Counted from the stretch's first letter, positions 47,660 through 57,231 are shown. The stretch is 64,000 nt of DNA from Xanthobacteraceae bacterium (GCA_022844205.1 JALHMF010000003.1:340377-404376); one strand, 5' to 3'. Translations and numbers: made by a program. Notes: generated by a model from the sequence alone, not told the origin.

Positions 47660-48265
47660 TCAGCCCACTTCTTGCAGTCGCATCTTCAGCCGCTTTCTTG
47701 CTTCGTGCAGATGCCACGAGACGGTTTTCTCGCTGCATCCCATGATTGCGGCTGCGTCCGCGTGCGTCATGTCCTCCGCGTAGACGAGCAGGACGGCGTC
47801 CCGCTGCTGCCCCGGAAGGTTTCGGACCTCCTCCCAGAGCTCTCCCCCAATGACGTTGGCTTCCGGGGAATCCCCGGTCCTGTCCCTGAACAGCACCACC
47901 ACTTCCGGCTCGTGATTGCGGCGGCTGCGCTTGCGCGCGCGCATGAAGTCGAGCGTCGCGTTGTAGGTGAGCCGGTACAGCCAGGTGGAGAACTCGGCAT
48001 CGCCTCGAAACGAGCGGATCGCATGGCCAAGCTTGATGCAGACTTCCTGCGCGACATCTTCGGCATCCTCGCGCGAGCCCAGCCATCGCCACGCCATCCG
48101 GTAGATCCCGTCGTAATGACGGCGGATGAGAGCTGCGAAGGCATCCGCATTGCCCCCCGCCGCCCGTCCGGCCAAATCTGGTTCGACGAGATCGTTCAAA
48201 CCGCTCCCCGATAGACATTTCGCCCAGTCGGACGCCCTGCCCGGGCAAATCCTTGGGGTGCTCAC
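47660..48265 (-). CDS. ECF-family RNA polymerase sigma factor
   Basis: A sigma factor with regions 2 and 4 only. Region 2: DAFAALIRRHYDGIYRMAWRWLGSREDAEDVAQEV; region 4: LPGQQRDAVLLVYAEDMTHADAAAIMGCSEKTVSWHLHEARKRL. A GTG at 48265 is taken as start (201 residues); a TTG at 48199 with GGGGAG before it, giving MNDLVEPDLAG, is equally possible. The downstream VWA protein, 2 bp away, has an anti-sigma-like N-terminus. No autoregulatory promoter was recognised. Confidence 0.88.
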   Translation of the reverse strand: MSTPRICPGRASDWAKCLSGSGLNDLVEPDLAGRAAGGNADAFAALIRRHYDGIYRMAWRWLGSREDAEDVAQEVCIKLGHAIRSFRGDAEFSTWLYRLTYNATLDFMRARKRSRRNHEPEVVVLFRDRTGDSPEANVIGGELWEEVRNLPGQQRDAVLLVYAEDMTHADAAAIMGCSEKTVSWHLHEARKRLKMRLQEVG

Positions 48266-48347
48266 GGACTCGTGAACACTCCACAACAGGCCGAAAACCC
48301 GTTCAGAACGGGGCTATCGCAACAAGGAAGCGCGATTGCGGCGGGGA

Positions 48348-49646
48348 TTATGGTTTCGAACGGAGATCGACCACGCGCCTCGCCTTGCCCGCGGACCGCT
48401 CGATCTTGCCGGGATCGGCGACGTCGACTTCCACACCAATCCCGATGCTGTTGCGGATATGCGCCATCAGCATCTGCGCACTGCCTTCACGTACGGAGTC
48501 ATCCGTGGCCTCCGGCCGCGCTTCCACCAGCAGCTTCACAACGTCGAGACGGCCATCGCGGCGAAGCTCAATCTGGTAATGCGGGCTGAGGCCTGAGCAA
48601 CGCAAAATCTGTTCCTCGATCTGTGTCGGGAATACATTGACCCCCCGCACGATCATCATGTCGTCGGTACGGCCGATGACTTTTTCCATTCGTCTCATGC
48701 TGCGCGCCGTACCCGGCAACAGGCGCGACAGATCACGCGTGCGATAGCGCATCACCGGCATGCCCTCCTTCGTCAGCGAGGTGAACACGAGTTCGCCCTG
48801 CTCGCCGTCCGGCAGCACCTCGCCCGACACCGGATCGATGATCTCCGGATAGAAATGATCTTCCCAGATGTGCAGTCCGTCCTTGGTCTCGATGCATTCG
48901 CTCGCAACACCGGGGCCGATTACTTCCGACAGTCCATAGGTGTCGGCGGCGTGAATACCGAACGCCTGCTCGATTTCGTCGCGCATCGCATAGGTCCAGG
49001 ACTCGGCACCGCAAACCGCGATCTTGAGCGACGTCGATTTCGGATCGATGCCGCGCGCCTTGAACTCGTCCAGGATCACGAGAAGATAAGAAGGTGTTGC
49101 GAGAATAACGTCCGGCTTGAAATCCAGAATAAGTTGCACCTGCCGCTTGGTCATTCCGCCGGAAACCGGCACCACCGTGCAGCCGAGCCGTTCCGCGCCG
49201 TAGTGCATCCCGAGACCGCCGGTGAAGAGGCCGTATCCGAAGGCGATATGCACGAGCATGCCCGGACGCACGCCGCAGCTATAAAGATTGCGCGCGATGA
49301 CGTTCGCCCAAGTGTCGATGTCAGCCTTGGTGTAGCCGACCACGGTCGGCTGCCCGGTCGTGCCGGACGAAGCATGAATGCGCGCAAGTTTCTCGCGCGG
49401 CACGGCGAACAGGCCGAACGGATAATTTTCGCGAAGATCGGCTTTCGACGTGAATGGAAATTTCGCAAGATCCCCGAGCGTGCGAAAATCGGAAGGCTTC
49501 ACACCCGCTTCGTCGAATTTACGCCTGTAAGCGGGCACATGCGCGTAGACGCGCTCCAGCGTTTGGCGGAGCCTTTCGGCCTGCAATATCCCGATCTCGG
49601 CCCGTGACGCCACCTCGATCGGGTCGTAATAGTTTCGCTCGTACAT
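48348..49646 (-). CDS. Phenylacetate-CoA ligase-like enzyme
   Basis: A 432-residue adenylate-forming enzyme of the PaaK family. HASSGTTGQPTVVGYTKADIDTW is the P-loop; AVCGAESWTYAMRDEIE, DTYGLSEVIGPGVASEC and the C-terminal GRTDDMMIVRGVNVFPTQIEEQ are family signatures. It would activate an aryl- or arylacetic acid to its CoA thioester. The rest of the paa cluster is missing; the divergent neighbour 33 bp away encodes a DpgC-like dioxygenase acting on arylacetyl-CoA in known cases. Confidence 0.9.
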   Translation of the reverse strand: MYERNYYDPIEVASRAEIGILQAERLRQTLERVYAHVPAYRRKFDEAGVKPSDFRTLGDLAKFPFTSKADLRENYPFGLFAVPREKLARIHASSGTTGQPTVVGYTKADIDTWANVIARNLYSCGVRPGMLVHIAFGYGLFTGGLGMHYGAERLGCTVVPVSGGMTKRQVQLILDFKPDVILATPSYLLVILDEFKARGIDPKSTSLKIAVCGAESWTYAMRDEIEQAFGIHAADTYGLSEVIGPGVASECIETKDGLHIWEDHFYPEIIDPVSGEVLPDGEQGELVFTSLTKEGMPVMRYRTRDLSRLLPGTARSMRRMEKVIGRTDDMMIVRGVNVFPTQIEEQILRCSGLSPHYQIELRRDGRLDVVKLLVEARPEATDDSVREGSAQMLMAHIRNSIGIGVEVDVADPGKIERSAGKARRVVDLRSKP

Positions 49647-49679
49647 CTGATCCGCTGCCGGTTTGGGGCCGGATGATCT

Positions 49680-51140
49680 ATGGTATCAGGGCTTCCCGCA
49701 ACGGGCAGTGCTGAAAGGGTTTTGCGCGTGAACAGAACGTTTGCAGCCCCCTCAAAAGAAGCCGCGACCCTGATCGCTGGCGGCATTACAGCCGATCGGG
49801 CCAGCGCGTTTGTGTCATCCGATCCAGCCATCAACGGCGACTTTGCGAATGACAGCAGGAGCTTCAGAAATTTTTGGGAAACCGGCGCATGGCTGCGCGG
49901 ACAACTGCCGGCAAAACCGGAAAGAAACGGCGAACAGGCCGCGGCCAGCGAATTGATCCACGCCCGCGAGCGGGCGGCGCGCGAACGATTCCTGTCCGCG
50001 CATATCGAAACTCTCTACGGGAAACTGACATCGAACTACCGGAATTTCCTGCGCGTCGGCCCGCTCGTCGAAGCGGTGGCGAAAGCGGTGCCGGGCCTTA
50101 CCCCCTCACCCGAGACGCTCGCTGCCGAGGCTGCGCGCCCATTGAAAGACAAGGACGGCGCCGAAATCGATCAGGGCATTTTCCTCAGCCACGTGCTGGC
50201 CCAATCAAAGTGCGGCACGCATCTCCTGCAGGCGATGCTGCTGCCGAACGCCGCGACCAAGGAGAAATTCGCGGAATTCATGAAATCCGGGAGCATCGAT
50301 CTTGGTGCCGCATTCGTCTCACGGCGCGGCAAGGCCGTGGTCGTGGAAATGCGCAATCCGCGTTTTCTGAATGCGATCGACGACAGCACCGTGGACACCA
50401 TCGACATCGCGACCGACCTTGCGATCCTCGATCCCGACACCGAGCTCGCCGTCCTGCGCGGCGGCGTGGTCGAGCATCCGCGCTACAGGGACCGCAGGAT
50501 TTTCTCGGCAGGACTCAATCTTTCGCATCTCTATCACGGCAAGATTTCCTTCCTGTTTTATTTTCACCACATCATCGGCTTCGAGCACAAGATCCTGCGC
50601 GGGCTCGCGCAAACGGACCAAGCGCCGGACGACATCTTCGGAAGAACGAAGGAGAAGCCTTGGGCCGCCTGCGTCGAGACATTCGCCATCGGTGGCGGCT
50701 GCCAGCATCTGCTGGCGATGGACTATGTGCTGGCCGCATCCGACGCGTACCTTACGCTGCCTGCGCGCAAGGAAGGCATCATTCCGGGTGCCGCCAATCT
50801 CCGGCTTCCCCGTTTCGTCGGCATGAGTGCGGCCCGACAGGCGATCATGTATGGCCGCCGCTTCGACTGCGACAGCCCGGAAGGCCGCATGATCTGCGAC
50901 GAGATCGTGCCGCCCGGCGAAATGGATTCGGCCCTGGACAAACTCATCGCGGGCTTCACCGACTCCGGCATGGTCAGTGCCGTCGGCAACCGCCGGCATT
51001 TCCGCATCGGGCAGGAAACGCTCGACGAATTCCGCCGCTACATGGCGCTGTTCGCGCGCGAACAGGCCTATTGCCATTTCAGTCCCGCCCTCGTCGCCAA
51101 TCTCGAACAGCACTGGAACGCGAAAGAACGGCGGCTCTGA
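49680..51140 (+). CDS. DpgC-like arylacetyl-CoA dioxygenase (crotonase superfamily)
   Basis: A 486-residue crotonase-fold protein with a long N-terminal helical domain (1-200) that ordinary enoyl-CoA hydratases lack. The core contains RNPRFLNAIDDSTVDTID, LRGGVVEHPRY, GLNLSHLYHGKISF, the oxyanion glycines in FAIGGGCQHLLAMDYV (338-341) and PARKEGIIPGAANLRLPRFVG (361-381). These closely follow DpgC, the cofactor-free dioxygenase that turns (3,5-dihydroxyphenyl)acetyl-CoA into the glyoxylate in glycopeptide-antibiotic pathways. No DpgA, B or D is near, so the natural substrate is probably another arylacetyl-CoA. A GTG at 49728 is an alternative start. Confidence 0.85.
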   Translation: MVSGLPATGSAERVLRVNRTFAAPSKEAATLIAGGITADRASAFVSSDPAINGDFANDSRSFRNFWETGAWLRGQLPAKPERNGEQAAASELIHARERAARERFLSAHIETLYGKLTSNYRNFLRVGPLVEAVAKAVPGLTPSPETLAAEAARPLKDKDGAEIDQGIFLSHVLAQSKCGTHLLQAMLLPNAATKEKFAEFMKSGSIDLGAAFVSRRGKAVVVEMRNPRFLNAIDDSTVDTIDIATDLAILDPDTELAVLRGGVVEHPRYRDRRIFSAGLNLSHLYHGKISFLFYFHHIIGFEHKILRGLAQTDQAPDDIFGRTKEKPWAACVETFAIGGGCQHLLAMDYVLAASDAYLTLPARKEGIIPGAANLRLPRFVGMSAARQAIMYGRRFDCDSPEGRMICDEIVPPGEMDSALDKLIAGFTDSGMVSAVGNRRHFRIGQETLDEFRRYMALFAREQAYCHFSPALVANLEQHWNAKERRL

Positions 51141-51202
51141 CGCATCGCTGAATTTGACCGTCACCCTCCCCACGCTAATGTGCAAAAAACGGGAGAGAAA
51201 CG

Positions 51203-52330
51203 ATGGACGTGCGTGCGGCGGTTGCGGTTGCGGCGGGAAAACCTCTCGAAGTCACGACGGTACAACTTGAGGGCCCCAAGGCTGGAGAAGTGCTGGTCGA
51301 GATCAAGGCCACCGGCATCTGCCACACCGACGAGTTCACGCTCTCCGGGGCCGACCCCGAAGGCCTCTTCCCCGCCGTGCTCGGCCATGAGGGTGCGGGC
51401 GTTATCGTGGATGTCGGTCCCGGGGTCACCACGGTGAAGCAGGGCGATCACGTCATTCCGCTCTACACGCCGGAATGCCGCCAGTGCCCTTCCTGCCTCT
51501 CGCGCAAGACCAATCTCTGCACCGCGATCCGCGCCACACAGGGACAAGGCTTGATGCCCGACGGCAGTTCGCGCTTTTCCATCGGCGGCAAGAAGCTGCA
51601 TCACTACATGGGCACGTCCACCTTCGCGAATTTCACGGTGCTGCCGGAAATCGCGGTCGCGAAAGTCCGCGAGGACGCTCCCTTCGACAAGATTTGTTAC
51701 ATCGGCTGCGGTGTCACGACCGGCATCGGCGCCGTGATGAACACGGCCAAGGTGCAGGCGGGCGCTACCGCCATCGTGTTCGGCCTCGGCGGCATCGGTC
51801 TCAATGTCATTCAGGGATTGCGGCTGGTCGGCGCCGACATGATCATCGGCGTCGACATCAACAACGACAAGAAGAAGTGGGGCGAACGCTTTGGCATGAC
51901 TCATTTCGTCAACGCTAACGACGCCGGCAAGGACCTCGTGGCGCATCTCGTCAATTTAACGAAGCGCGGTGCCGACCAGATTGGCGGCGCGGACTACACT
52001 TTCGACTGCACCGGCAATGTGAACGTCATGCGCCAGGCGCTCGAAGCCTGCCACCGCGGCTGGGGCGAGAGCGTCATCATCGGTGTCGCCGGCGCCGGTC
52101 AGGAAATCGCCGCCCGCCCGTTCCAGCTGGTCACGGGCCGTGTCTGGAAGGGCTCCGCCTTCGGCGGCGCCAGAGGCCGCACCGACGTGCCGAAAATCGT
52201 GGACTGGTACATGGAGAAGAAAATCGAGATCGACCCCATGATCACCCACACAATGCCGCTCGCGGACATCAACAAGGGCTTCGATCTGATGCACGCGGGT
52301 AAATCGATCCGGAGCGTGGTGGTGTTTTAG
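51203..52330 (+). CDS. S-(hydroxymethyl)glutathione dehydrogenase / class III alcohol dehydrogenase
   Basis: A 375-residue zinc alcohol dehydrogenase that oxidises the glutathione adduct of formaldehyde with NAD+ (and can reduce S-nitrosoglutathione). Visible are [24 protein letters not shown], the structural zinc Cys group [26 protein letters not shown] and [12 protein letters not shown], and the class III sequence [26 protein letters not shown] ribosome-binding site precedes the ATG. The downstream hydrolase FghA is not in the window. It lies 62 bp after the DpgC-like gene on the same strand. Confidence 0.93.
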   Translation: MDVRAAVAVAAGKPLEVTTVQLEGPKAGEVLVEIKATGICHTDEFTLSGADPEGLFPAVLGHEGAGVIVDVGPGVTTVKQGDHVIPLYTPECRQCPSCLSRKTNLCTAIRATQGQGLMPDGSSRFSIGGKKLHHYMGTSTFANFTVLPEIAVAKVREDAPFDKICYIGCGVTTGIGAVMNTAKVQAGATAIVFGLGGIGLNVIQGLRLVGADMIIGVDINNDKKKWGERFGMTHFVNANDAGKDLVAHLVNLTKRGADQIGGADYTFDCTGNVNVMRQALEACHRGWGESVIIGVAGAGQEIAARPFQLVTGRVWKGSAFGGARGRTDVPKIVDWYMEKKIEIDPMITHTMPLADINKGFDLMHAGKSIRSVVVF

Positions 52331-52388
52331 CCCGCTCTACGAACTGGCGAAATCGTGAAGTGACGCACTAGGTGCGGCGTATTTAGTA

Positions 52389-52416
52389 AATCCTTCTTGT
52401 TTCTTGAGGAAGGATT
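52389..52416 (+). promoter_or_regulatory. Inverted repeat covering the doxX ribosome-binding site
   Basis: AATCCTTC at 52389-52396 pairs with GAAGGATT at 52409-52416, a perfect 8-bp stem with a 12-nt loop. The 3' arm contains the AGGAAGG ribosome-binding site of doxX, so folding would hide it. Thermosensor or ligand control is speculation. Confidence 0.5.
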
Positions 52417-52419
52417 CGC

Positions 52420-52860
52420 ATGTACGCTTTGGACAGTCACCTTGCCAATAAATATGGCGATCTCACCAATCTGGCCGGCCGGCTACTGATGGGCGCGGTA
52501 TTCATTCCCAGCGGCTTGAATAAGCTGATGGCGGTCGGAGGCTTTACCGCGCGGATGGAATCGGCGGGCGTGCCGATAGCTTCTGTGTTGGCGCCGCTGG
52601 GCGCGGCGATCGAATTTTTTGCGGGTGTGGCCGTCGTGCTTGGTTTTCAGACTCGCATTTCCGCGCTCTTGATGATCGCATTTACGCTCGCCGCTTCATT
52701 CATCGGCCACCGCTACTGGGAGTTCACCGATCCCGCGCAGCAGCGTATGCAGTATTCAGCCTTCATGAAGAACATGGGCCTGATCGGTGGATTTTTGTTC
52801 CTGTTCATGGCGGGTGCGGGCAAATACAGCCTTGACCGCTGGTTCGGCCAAAAGAACTAG
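52420..52860 (+). CDS. DoxX-family membrane protein
   Basis: A 146-residue protein with four membrane segments and the DoxX pattern: LAGRLLMGAVFIPSGLNKLM, LAPLGAAIEFFAGVAVVLGF and AFMKNMGLIGGFLFLF. DoxX proteins have varied or unknown roles in redox and stress. A hairpin overlaps its ribosome-binding site. It converges on the DMT exporter gene with 4 bp overlap. Confidence 0.88.
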   Translation: MYALDSHLANKYGDLTNLAGRLLMGAVFIPSGLNKLMAVGGFTARMESAGVPIASVLAPLGAAIEFFAGVAVVLGFQTRISALLMIAFTLAASFIGHRYWEFTDPAQQRMQYSAFMKNMGLIGGFLFLFMAGAGKYSLDRWFGQKN

Positions 52861-53756
52861 GCCGTCTTCGGCGCGGTGTTCCAGTTCACGAGAAACACAC
52901 CGGCGACACAGATCGCCATCCCGACCAGAGCGAGCGGGGTAAGCCGCTCGCCGAACATTCCCCACGCCATCAGTGCCGTCACCGGCGGCACGAGATAGAA
53001 CAGGCTCGCGACGCGCGTGGCGGCCGACCGGCGGATCATAAACAGCAACAGGAAGATCGCGCCGCAGGAGAGTACGAACACGAGCCAGACCACGGCGAAG
53101 ATGAATTCCCCGGTCCACTGGATGACACCGGTTTCGAACAGGGCGGCTCCAATTCCGCAGAACAACGCCGCGGTCGCGTATTGCACGACCATCGAGGAAC
53201 GCAGATCGACTTTGCCCGCGTACTGCTTCTGGTAGAGCGTGCCGATGGTAATGCCGATCAGCGCGGCCACGCTCATGCCGAGCGCGAACACCGTCGCCTC
53301 GCCGGTGCCGATCCGGTCCTGCACGACAAGCACAAGCCCGATCAGTCCGAGTACGAGCCCGGTCCACTGCCGCACCGTCACCCTCTCGCCGAGCAGGCCG
53401 TTCGCGATCGTCGATGTGAGGAGCGGCTGTAACCCGACGATCAGCGCGGAGATTCCCGCAGGCATACCGCGATGAAGGGAAATGAACACGCCGCCGAGAT
53501 AAACGCCCTGCACCAAGAGGCCCGTCACGACATTGTGGAAGATGCCCGCGCGGTCGGGGACGGGGGCCCGCGTGATCCATGCGAACAGGACGACCACGAC
53601 TAGCACCGCCAGGAATCGCACATAGAGGAACGTCAGCGGCTCGGCATAGGGCAGCCCGAATTTCGCGCCGATGAAGCCGGTGCTCCACAGCAGCACGAAC
53701 AGCGCCGGCGCCGCCGCGATGGTAATTTCTTCCAGCCGGGATTTTTGCACTGCCAT
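52857..53756 (-). CDS. EamA/DMT-family transporter
   Basis: A 299-residue inner-membrane protein with about ten helices arranged as two EamA repeats (first: LFVLLWSTGFIGAKFGL...GLQPLLTSTIANGLLGERVT; second: FEFIFAVVW-like region to YLVPPVTALMAWGMFGERLT). Members export amino acids or metabolites. The ATG at 53756 starts just before the first helix; upstream in-frame sequence to 53861 is unlike the family. Confidence 0.9.
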   Translation of the reverse strand: MAVQKSRLEEITIAAAPALFVLLWSTGFIGAKFGLPYAEPLTFLYVRFLAVLVVVVLFAWITRAPVPDRAGIFHNVVTGLLVQGVYLGGVFISLHRGMPAGISALIVGLQPLLTSTIANGLLGERVTVRQWTGLVLGLIGLVLVVQDRIGTGEATVFALGMSVAALIGITIGTLYQKQYAGKVDLRSSMVVQYATAALFCGIGAALFETGVIQWTGEFIFAVVWLVFVLSCGAIFLLLFMIRRSAATRVASLFYLVPPVTALMAWGMFGERLTPLALVGMAICVAGVFLVNWNTAPKTA

Positions 53757-53895
53757 GAAACCGGACCGAGAGGGGCCGCTATTGATAGTCGAAATGGCGT
53801 CCACCGCCAGCCCGCCGCCGCGCATGGCTACCTTGCGCGCAATCGACAGAAGGGCTGCCACACGCTAGAAAATTCCCCCGCCTTGAGGAATTTGC

Positions 53896-54528
53896 ATGAT
53901 TGATCTTTACACCTGGACCACGCCCAACGGGCGCAAGGTATCCATCGCGCTCGAAGAACTGGGCCTGGCCTATAACGTTCATGCAATCGACATCAACAAG
54001 GATGAACAGTTCGCGCCGGCATTCCTCAAGATCAGCCCTAACAACCGCATCCCCGCCATTGTCGATCAGGACAACGGCATGTCGCTGATGGAGTCCGGCG
54101 CGATCCTGATCTATCTTGCCGAGAAGACCGGCAAGCTGATGCCGAAGGACCCGGAAGGGCGCTACCGCACCATCGAATGGCTGATGTGGCAGATGGGCGG
54201 CATCGGCCCCATGCTCGGGCAGGTGCACCACTTCCTGAAATACAACAGAGGTAAGGCACCCTACGCCGAGGAACGTTATTCGAAGGAAGCCAAGCGCCTC
54301 TACGGCGTGCTGGACCGCCGTCTTGAGAGCCGCGAGTTCATGGCGGGCGATTACTCGATTGCGGACATCGCAACCTGGCCTTGGATCTCCCGCTTCGAGT
54401 GGCAGGAAATCGACCTGAACGAGTTTGCCAACGTCAGGCGCTGGTACACGGCGATTGCAAAACGCCCTGCCGTGCAGCGCGGCTATCAGGTGCCGAAAAA
54501 TATGGGCGATATCCCGATGCCGAAGTGA
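53896..54528 (+). CDS. Glutathione S-transferase, YfcG/YghU-like
   Basis: A 210-residue cytosolic protein. It starts MIDLYTWTTPNGRKVSIALEE; the TPNGRKV loop is typical of the Nu-class YfcG/YghU group, which reduce disulfides with glutathione. NNRIPAIVD gives the cis-Pro and LMESGAILIYLAEK the glutathione site; the helical domain has MGDIPMP at the end. Convergent with the chemoreceptor gene. Confidence 0.9.
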   Translation: MIDLYTWTTPNGRKVSIALEELGLAYNVHAIDINKDEQFAPAFLKISPNNRIPAIVDQDNGMSLMESGAILIYLAEKTGKLMPKDPEGRYRTIEWLMWQMGGIGPMLGQVHHFLKYNRGKAPYAEERYSKEAKRLYGVLDRRLESREFMAGDYSIADIATWPWISRFEWQEIDLNEFANVRRWYTAIAKRPAVQRGYQVPKNMGDIPMPK

Positions 54529-54535
54529 GGAGAGA

Positions 54536-56008
54536 TCACGCCTGAATGGCGCGCATCTCTTCCGCGAAGGCAGCCACGCGATGCCTGATCTTTTCGGTCT
54601 GACCCGATACGGACATGGCGGACGCGCGAAGCTGATGGGCGGCGGCGGCCGTGTTGTTAGCGATTTCCTCGATCTCGTTGATCGCATGCGAAACGTTATC
54701 CACGCCCGTGGCGGCCGCATTGACGTTGCCGGCAATCTCCTTCGCGGCACTCGCCTGCTGCTCCACCGCGGCGGCGATACGGGCGGAGAACTCATCCAGT
54801 TCCCGGATCGTGCCGGAGATCGACTGGATGGCGCTCACCGAGCGGTTGGTCGTGTTCTGCATCGCATCGATGCGTGATGCGATTTCCTGCGTTGCCTTCG
54901 CAGTCTGCGCGGCAAGCGCCTTTACTTCCTGCGCGACGACGGCAAAGCCCCTGCCCGCATCGCCGGCCCGCGCCGCTTCAATGGTCGCATTGAGCGCCAA
55001 TAGATTTGTCTGCCCCGCGATCGAGCTGATCAGCTCGGTCACCTTGCTGATCTCATTCGCAACGCTCGCCATCTCGTCGATGGTGCGGTTGGTCGTTTCC
55101 GCTTCGCTCACGGCGGCGGCTGCCGCCCGCGAGGATTGCGCCGCGTTCGCGCCGACATCCGAAATCGTCTGGGCGAGTTCTTCTCCCGCCGCCGCGGCGG
55201 AACTGACCTTCGCGGCGGTTTCTTCCGATGCGCTCACGGCATTCGAGGACTGTTCGTTCGCCCGGGCTGCAGCGCCGGAGAGACCATCGGCATTGCTCTG
55301 GAGGTCCTTTGCGGCACCGTGCAGCAATTCGGTCGACTCCGCGATCTCGCGCTTGAAACGCTCAAGCATTTCTCCGAGTTGATCGGCCCTCATCCGGGTG
55401 GCCGAAAGATCCTTCTCGCGGCGGCTTCCGGCTTTTTCCAGTTCGGCGACCGCGCGCTCGGACTCATGGCGTGCTTCGTCCGCGGCCTCGAACGCCGCAC
55501 GGATCGTCTGACCGATGGCAATCAGCATGATGGTTTCGGCGACAACGACCGCCGCGTGCAGGAGAACACGCGCCAGATTTCCACCGCCCGGATACAGCGC
55601 TTCCGGCATCAGCCAGTTCAGCGACAGGTGCTGAATCACGATCAGGGCAGCCGCGAGGGTCAGCGCGCGCCATCCGACGAAGCCCGAGAGCATCGCGAGG
55701 ATCGCGAAATAATAGAAATGCATCTCGACCTGCCAAGGATGTCCGCTAAATGCGTAGATCAGCAGGGAGGCCTGCCCGATCAGCGCCACCGAGAGCGACA
55801 TGGCGATCAGTGCAATCGGACGTTTGGTAAAGAGAAACACCACTGGCGCTGCGGCCAGCAAAGCGCCCGCCGCCATGATGAGCCAAAGGTCCTGATCCAA
55901 ACCCCATGCGACGGCGGCCAGAATGGGCACATGCAGGACGGCCAGTGCGGCGAGCGTGTTTGCTACCTTGATCTGAAATGCGATCAGGCCGAGGGGACTT
56001 TTCTTCAT
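54536..56008 (-). CDS. Methyl-accepting chemotaxis protein with multi-pass membrane sensor
   Basis: A 490-residue chemoreceptor. The N-terminal 190 residues are about six membrane helices with little periplasmic sequence, unlike the usual two-helix Tar/Tsr layout, and no clear HAMP domain follows. A long coiled coil carries the signalling hairpin tip ([23 protein letters not shown], then [15 protein letters not shown]). Adaptation sites are likely in the flanking helices. The ATG at 56008 overlaps the stop of an upstream small membrane protein gene by 4 bp. It may sense membrane state or a hydrophobic signal. Confidence 0.9.
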   Translation of the reverse strand: MKKSPLGLIAFQIKVANTLAALAVLHVPILAAVAWGLDQDLWLIMAAGALLAAAPVVFLFTKRPIALIAMSLSVALIGQASLLIYAFSGHPWQVEMHFYYFAILAMLSGFVGWRALTLAAALIVIQHLSLNWLMPEALYPGGGNLARVLLHAAVVVAETIMLIAIGQTIRAAFEAADEARHESERAVAELEKAGSRREKDLSATRMRADQLGEMLERFKREIAESTELLHGAAKDLQSNADGLSGAAARANEQSSNAVSASEETAAKVSSAAAAGEELAQTISDVGANAAQSSRAAAAAVSEAETTNRTIDEMASVANEISKVTELISSIAGQTNLLALNATIEAARAGDAGRGFAVVAQEVKALAAQTAKATQEIASRIDAMQNTTNRSVSAIQSISGTIRELDEFSARIAAAVEQQASAAKEIAGNVNAAATGVDNVSHAINEIEEIANNTAAAAHQLRASAMSVSGQTEKIRHRVAAFAEEMRAIQA

Positions 56009-56361
56009 CGGATTTTCCTTCCTGCCGCTTCCAGACAGGCAGCGATTGCCTTGGGGTCGGCGACCAGCCATGCGCCGGCGGAATTCACGCGGGCGAGGTC
56101 GCCGTGGCCTTCAGGCATCACGATGGCGATGAAGGGCATTCCGCCAAAGCGCACGAAGCGCGCGCCGGTTTCCGCCGCTTTCAGAAAAGTCGTTTCTGCG
56201 CTCGACCACGGCGCAAACACCAGCGCCAGGCCCGCCGAGGGATCGCGCGGTTTCAACGCAAGCTGCGCACTGACGGCAAGGCTGAAAACGGCCGGTACCA
56301 CGATGAGCATCGTGTCAAAAAACAAGCGGAATGAAAACGATTTCACGGGAATGCCAGTCAA
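56005..56361 (-). CDS. Small membrane-anchored protein paired with chemoreceptor
   Basis: A 118-residue protein with one N-terminal membrane helix ([19 protein letters not shown]) and a soluble domain ([26 protein letters not shown], then [15 protein letters not shown]). The soluble part looks like a small alpha/beta fold exposed outside the membrane. Translational coupling to the chemoreceptor (ATGA) suggests it helps that receptor sense. No family recognised. Confidence 0.7.
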   Translation of the reverse strand: MTGIPVKSFSFRLFFDTMLIVVPAVFSLAVSAQLALKPRDPSAGLALVFAPWSSAETTFLKAAETGARFVRFGGMPFIAIVMPEGHGDLARVNSAGAWLVADPKAIAACLEAAGRKIR

Positions 56362-56465
56362 TAGAAACCTGGCTATCTTTGTACCGGCACAGCGTTAACG
56401 GGACATTGTCGCCGGCCTACTTTGCGTGCGCGTACCAGCCGGAATCGGAGAGGTTGCGGCGCCCT

Positions 56466-57095
56466 TCAGTGAAGTTTCTTGGTGTAAATGAATTTCGGCA
56501 TTTCCCAGTTGTTGCGGATCGCGAGCAGCCGCAAGGTCATTCCTGCCGCGAACGTGGCAAGAATCACCAGATCGTGGTTCAGCCCCTGCCCCAGCGCCAG
56601 TACATAGATGCAACCGGTAACCACCGAGACGCTCGCATATAGCTCGCTGCGGAATAGTAACGGCACGTCGTTGCAAAGCACGTCGCGCATCACGCCGCCC
56701 GCGCATCCCGTGATCATGCCGGCAACGATGATGATCGCAAAGGACTGGTTCATCTCCATCGCGACATTGCAGCCGGCGATGGTGAACGCGACCAGTCCTA
56801 CCGCATCGAGAAACAGGAATACCAGCCGCAGATGATGCACGAAGCGCGCGATGGCGATCGTCGCAAGGGCTGCACCGCCTGCAAGACCCAGATACCAGGG
56901 CTGCTCCACCCAGCTCAGCGGGTGGTGCCCAAGCAGCACATCGCGCAAAGAGCCGCCGCCGAGTGCCGTGACGCAACCGAGCAGCGCGACCCCAACCCAA
57001 TCCATGCGGCGCCGGCCGGCGGCGAGTGCCGCGGTCATCGCCTCGGCGGCAAGCGCCAACAGGAACATCCCCTGCAGCATCAATGCGGATTGCAT
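56466..57095 (-). CDS. TRIC-type (YadS/UPF0126-like) cation channel protein
   Basis: A 209-residue membrane protein with seven hydrophobic segments in two inverted repeats. Each repeat has the family glycine motif: ALGGGSLRDVLLG and CAGGVMRDVLCND. Prokaryotic trimeric intracellular cation channel homologues conduct K+ and related ions. The ATG at 57095 gives the family start. Confidence 0.88.
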   Translation of the reverse strand: MQSALMLQGMFLLALAAEAMTAALAAGRRRMDWVGVALLGCVTALGGGSLRDVLLGHHPLSWVEQPWYLGLAGGAALATIAIARFVHHLRLVFLFLDAVGLVAFTIAGCNVAMEMNQSFAIIIVAGMITGCAGGVMRDVLCNDVPLLFRSELYASVSVVTGCIYVLALGQGLNHDLVILATFAAGMTLRLLAIRNNWEMPKFIYTKKLH

Positions 57096-57186
57096 ATCCC
57101 CTCCCGAATCGAACTGAACCTATCCGATTCATGCCCGGTACCGGCGACCACTCCGGCTCCAGGCAACTAAGCGGTCACATACAAAT

Positions 57187-57216
57187 AAAAACCCCGGCCA
57201 CGAGGCCGGGGTTTTT
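57187..57216. terminator. Strong bidirectional terminator
   Basis: AACCCCGGCC, loop ACGA, GGCCGGGGTTTTT: a 10-bp stem with A-run and T-run. It can end the minus-strand gene at 57232; on the plus strand nothing obvious is transcribed into it. Confidence 0.85.
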
Positions 57217-57231
57217 CCTATTGCTTAGCGT

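Noticed and set aside
45606..48284. 892-codon frame that would fuse the sigma and VWA region
   Set aside because: The upstream part is the sigma gene read in another frame. The VWA protein starts properly at 47657.
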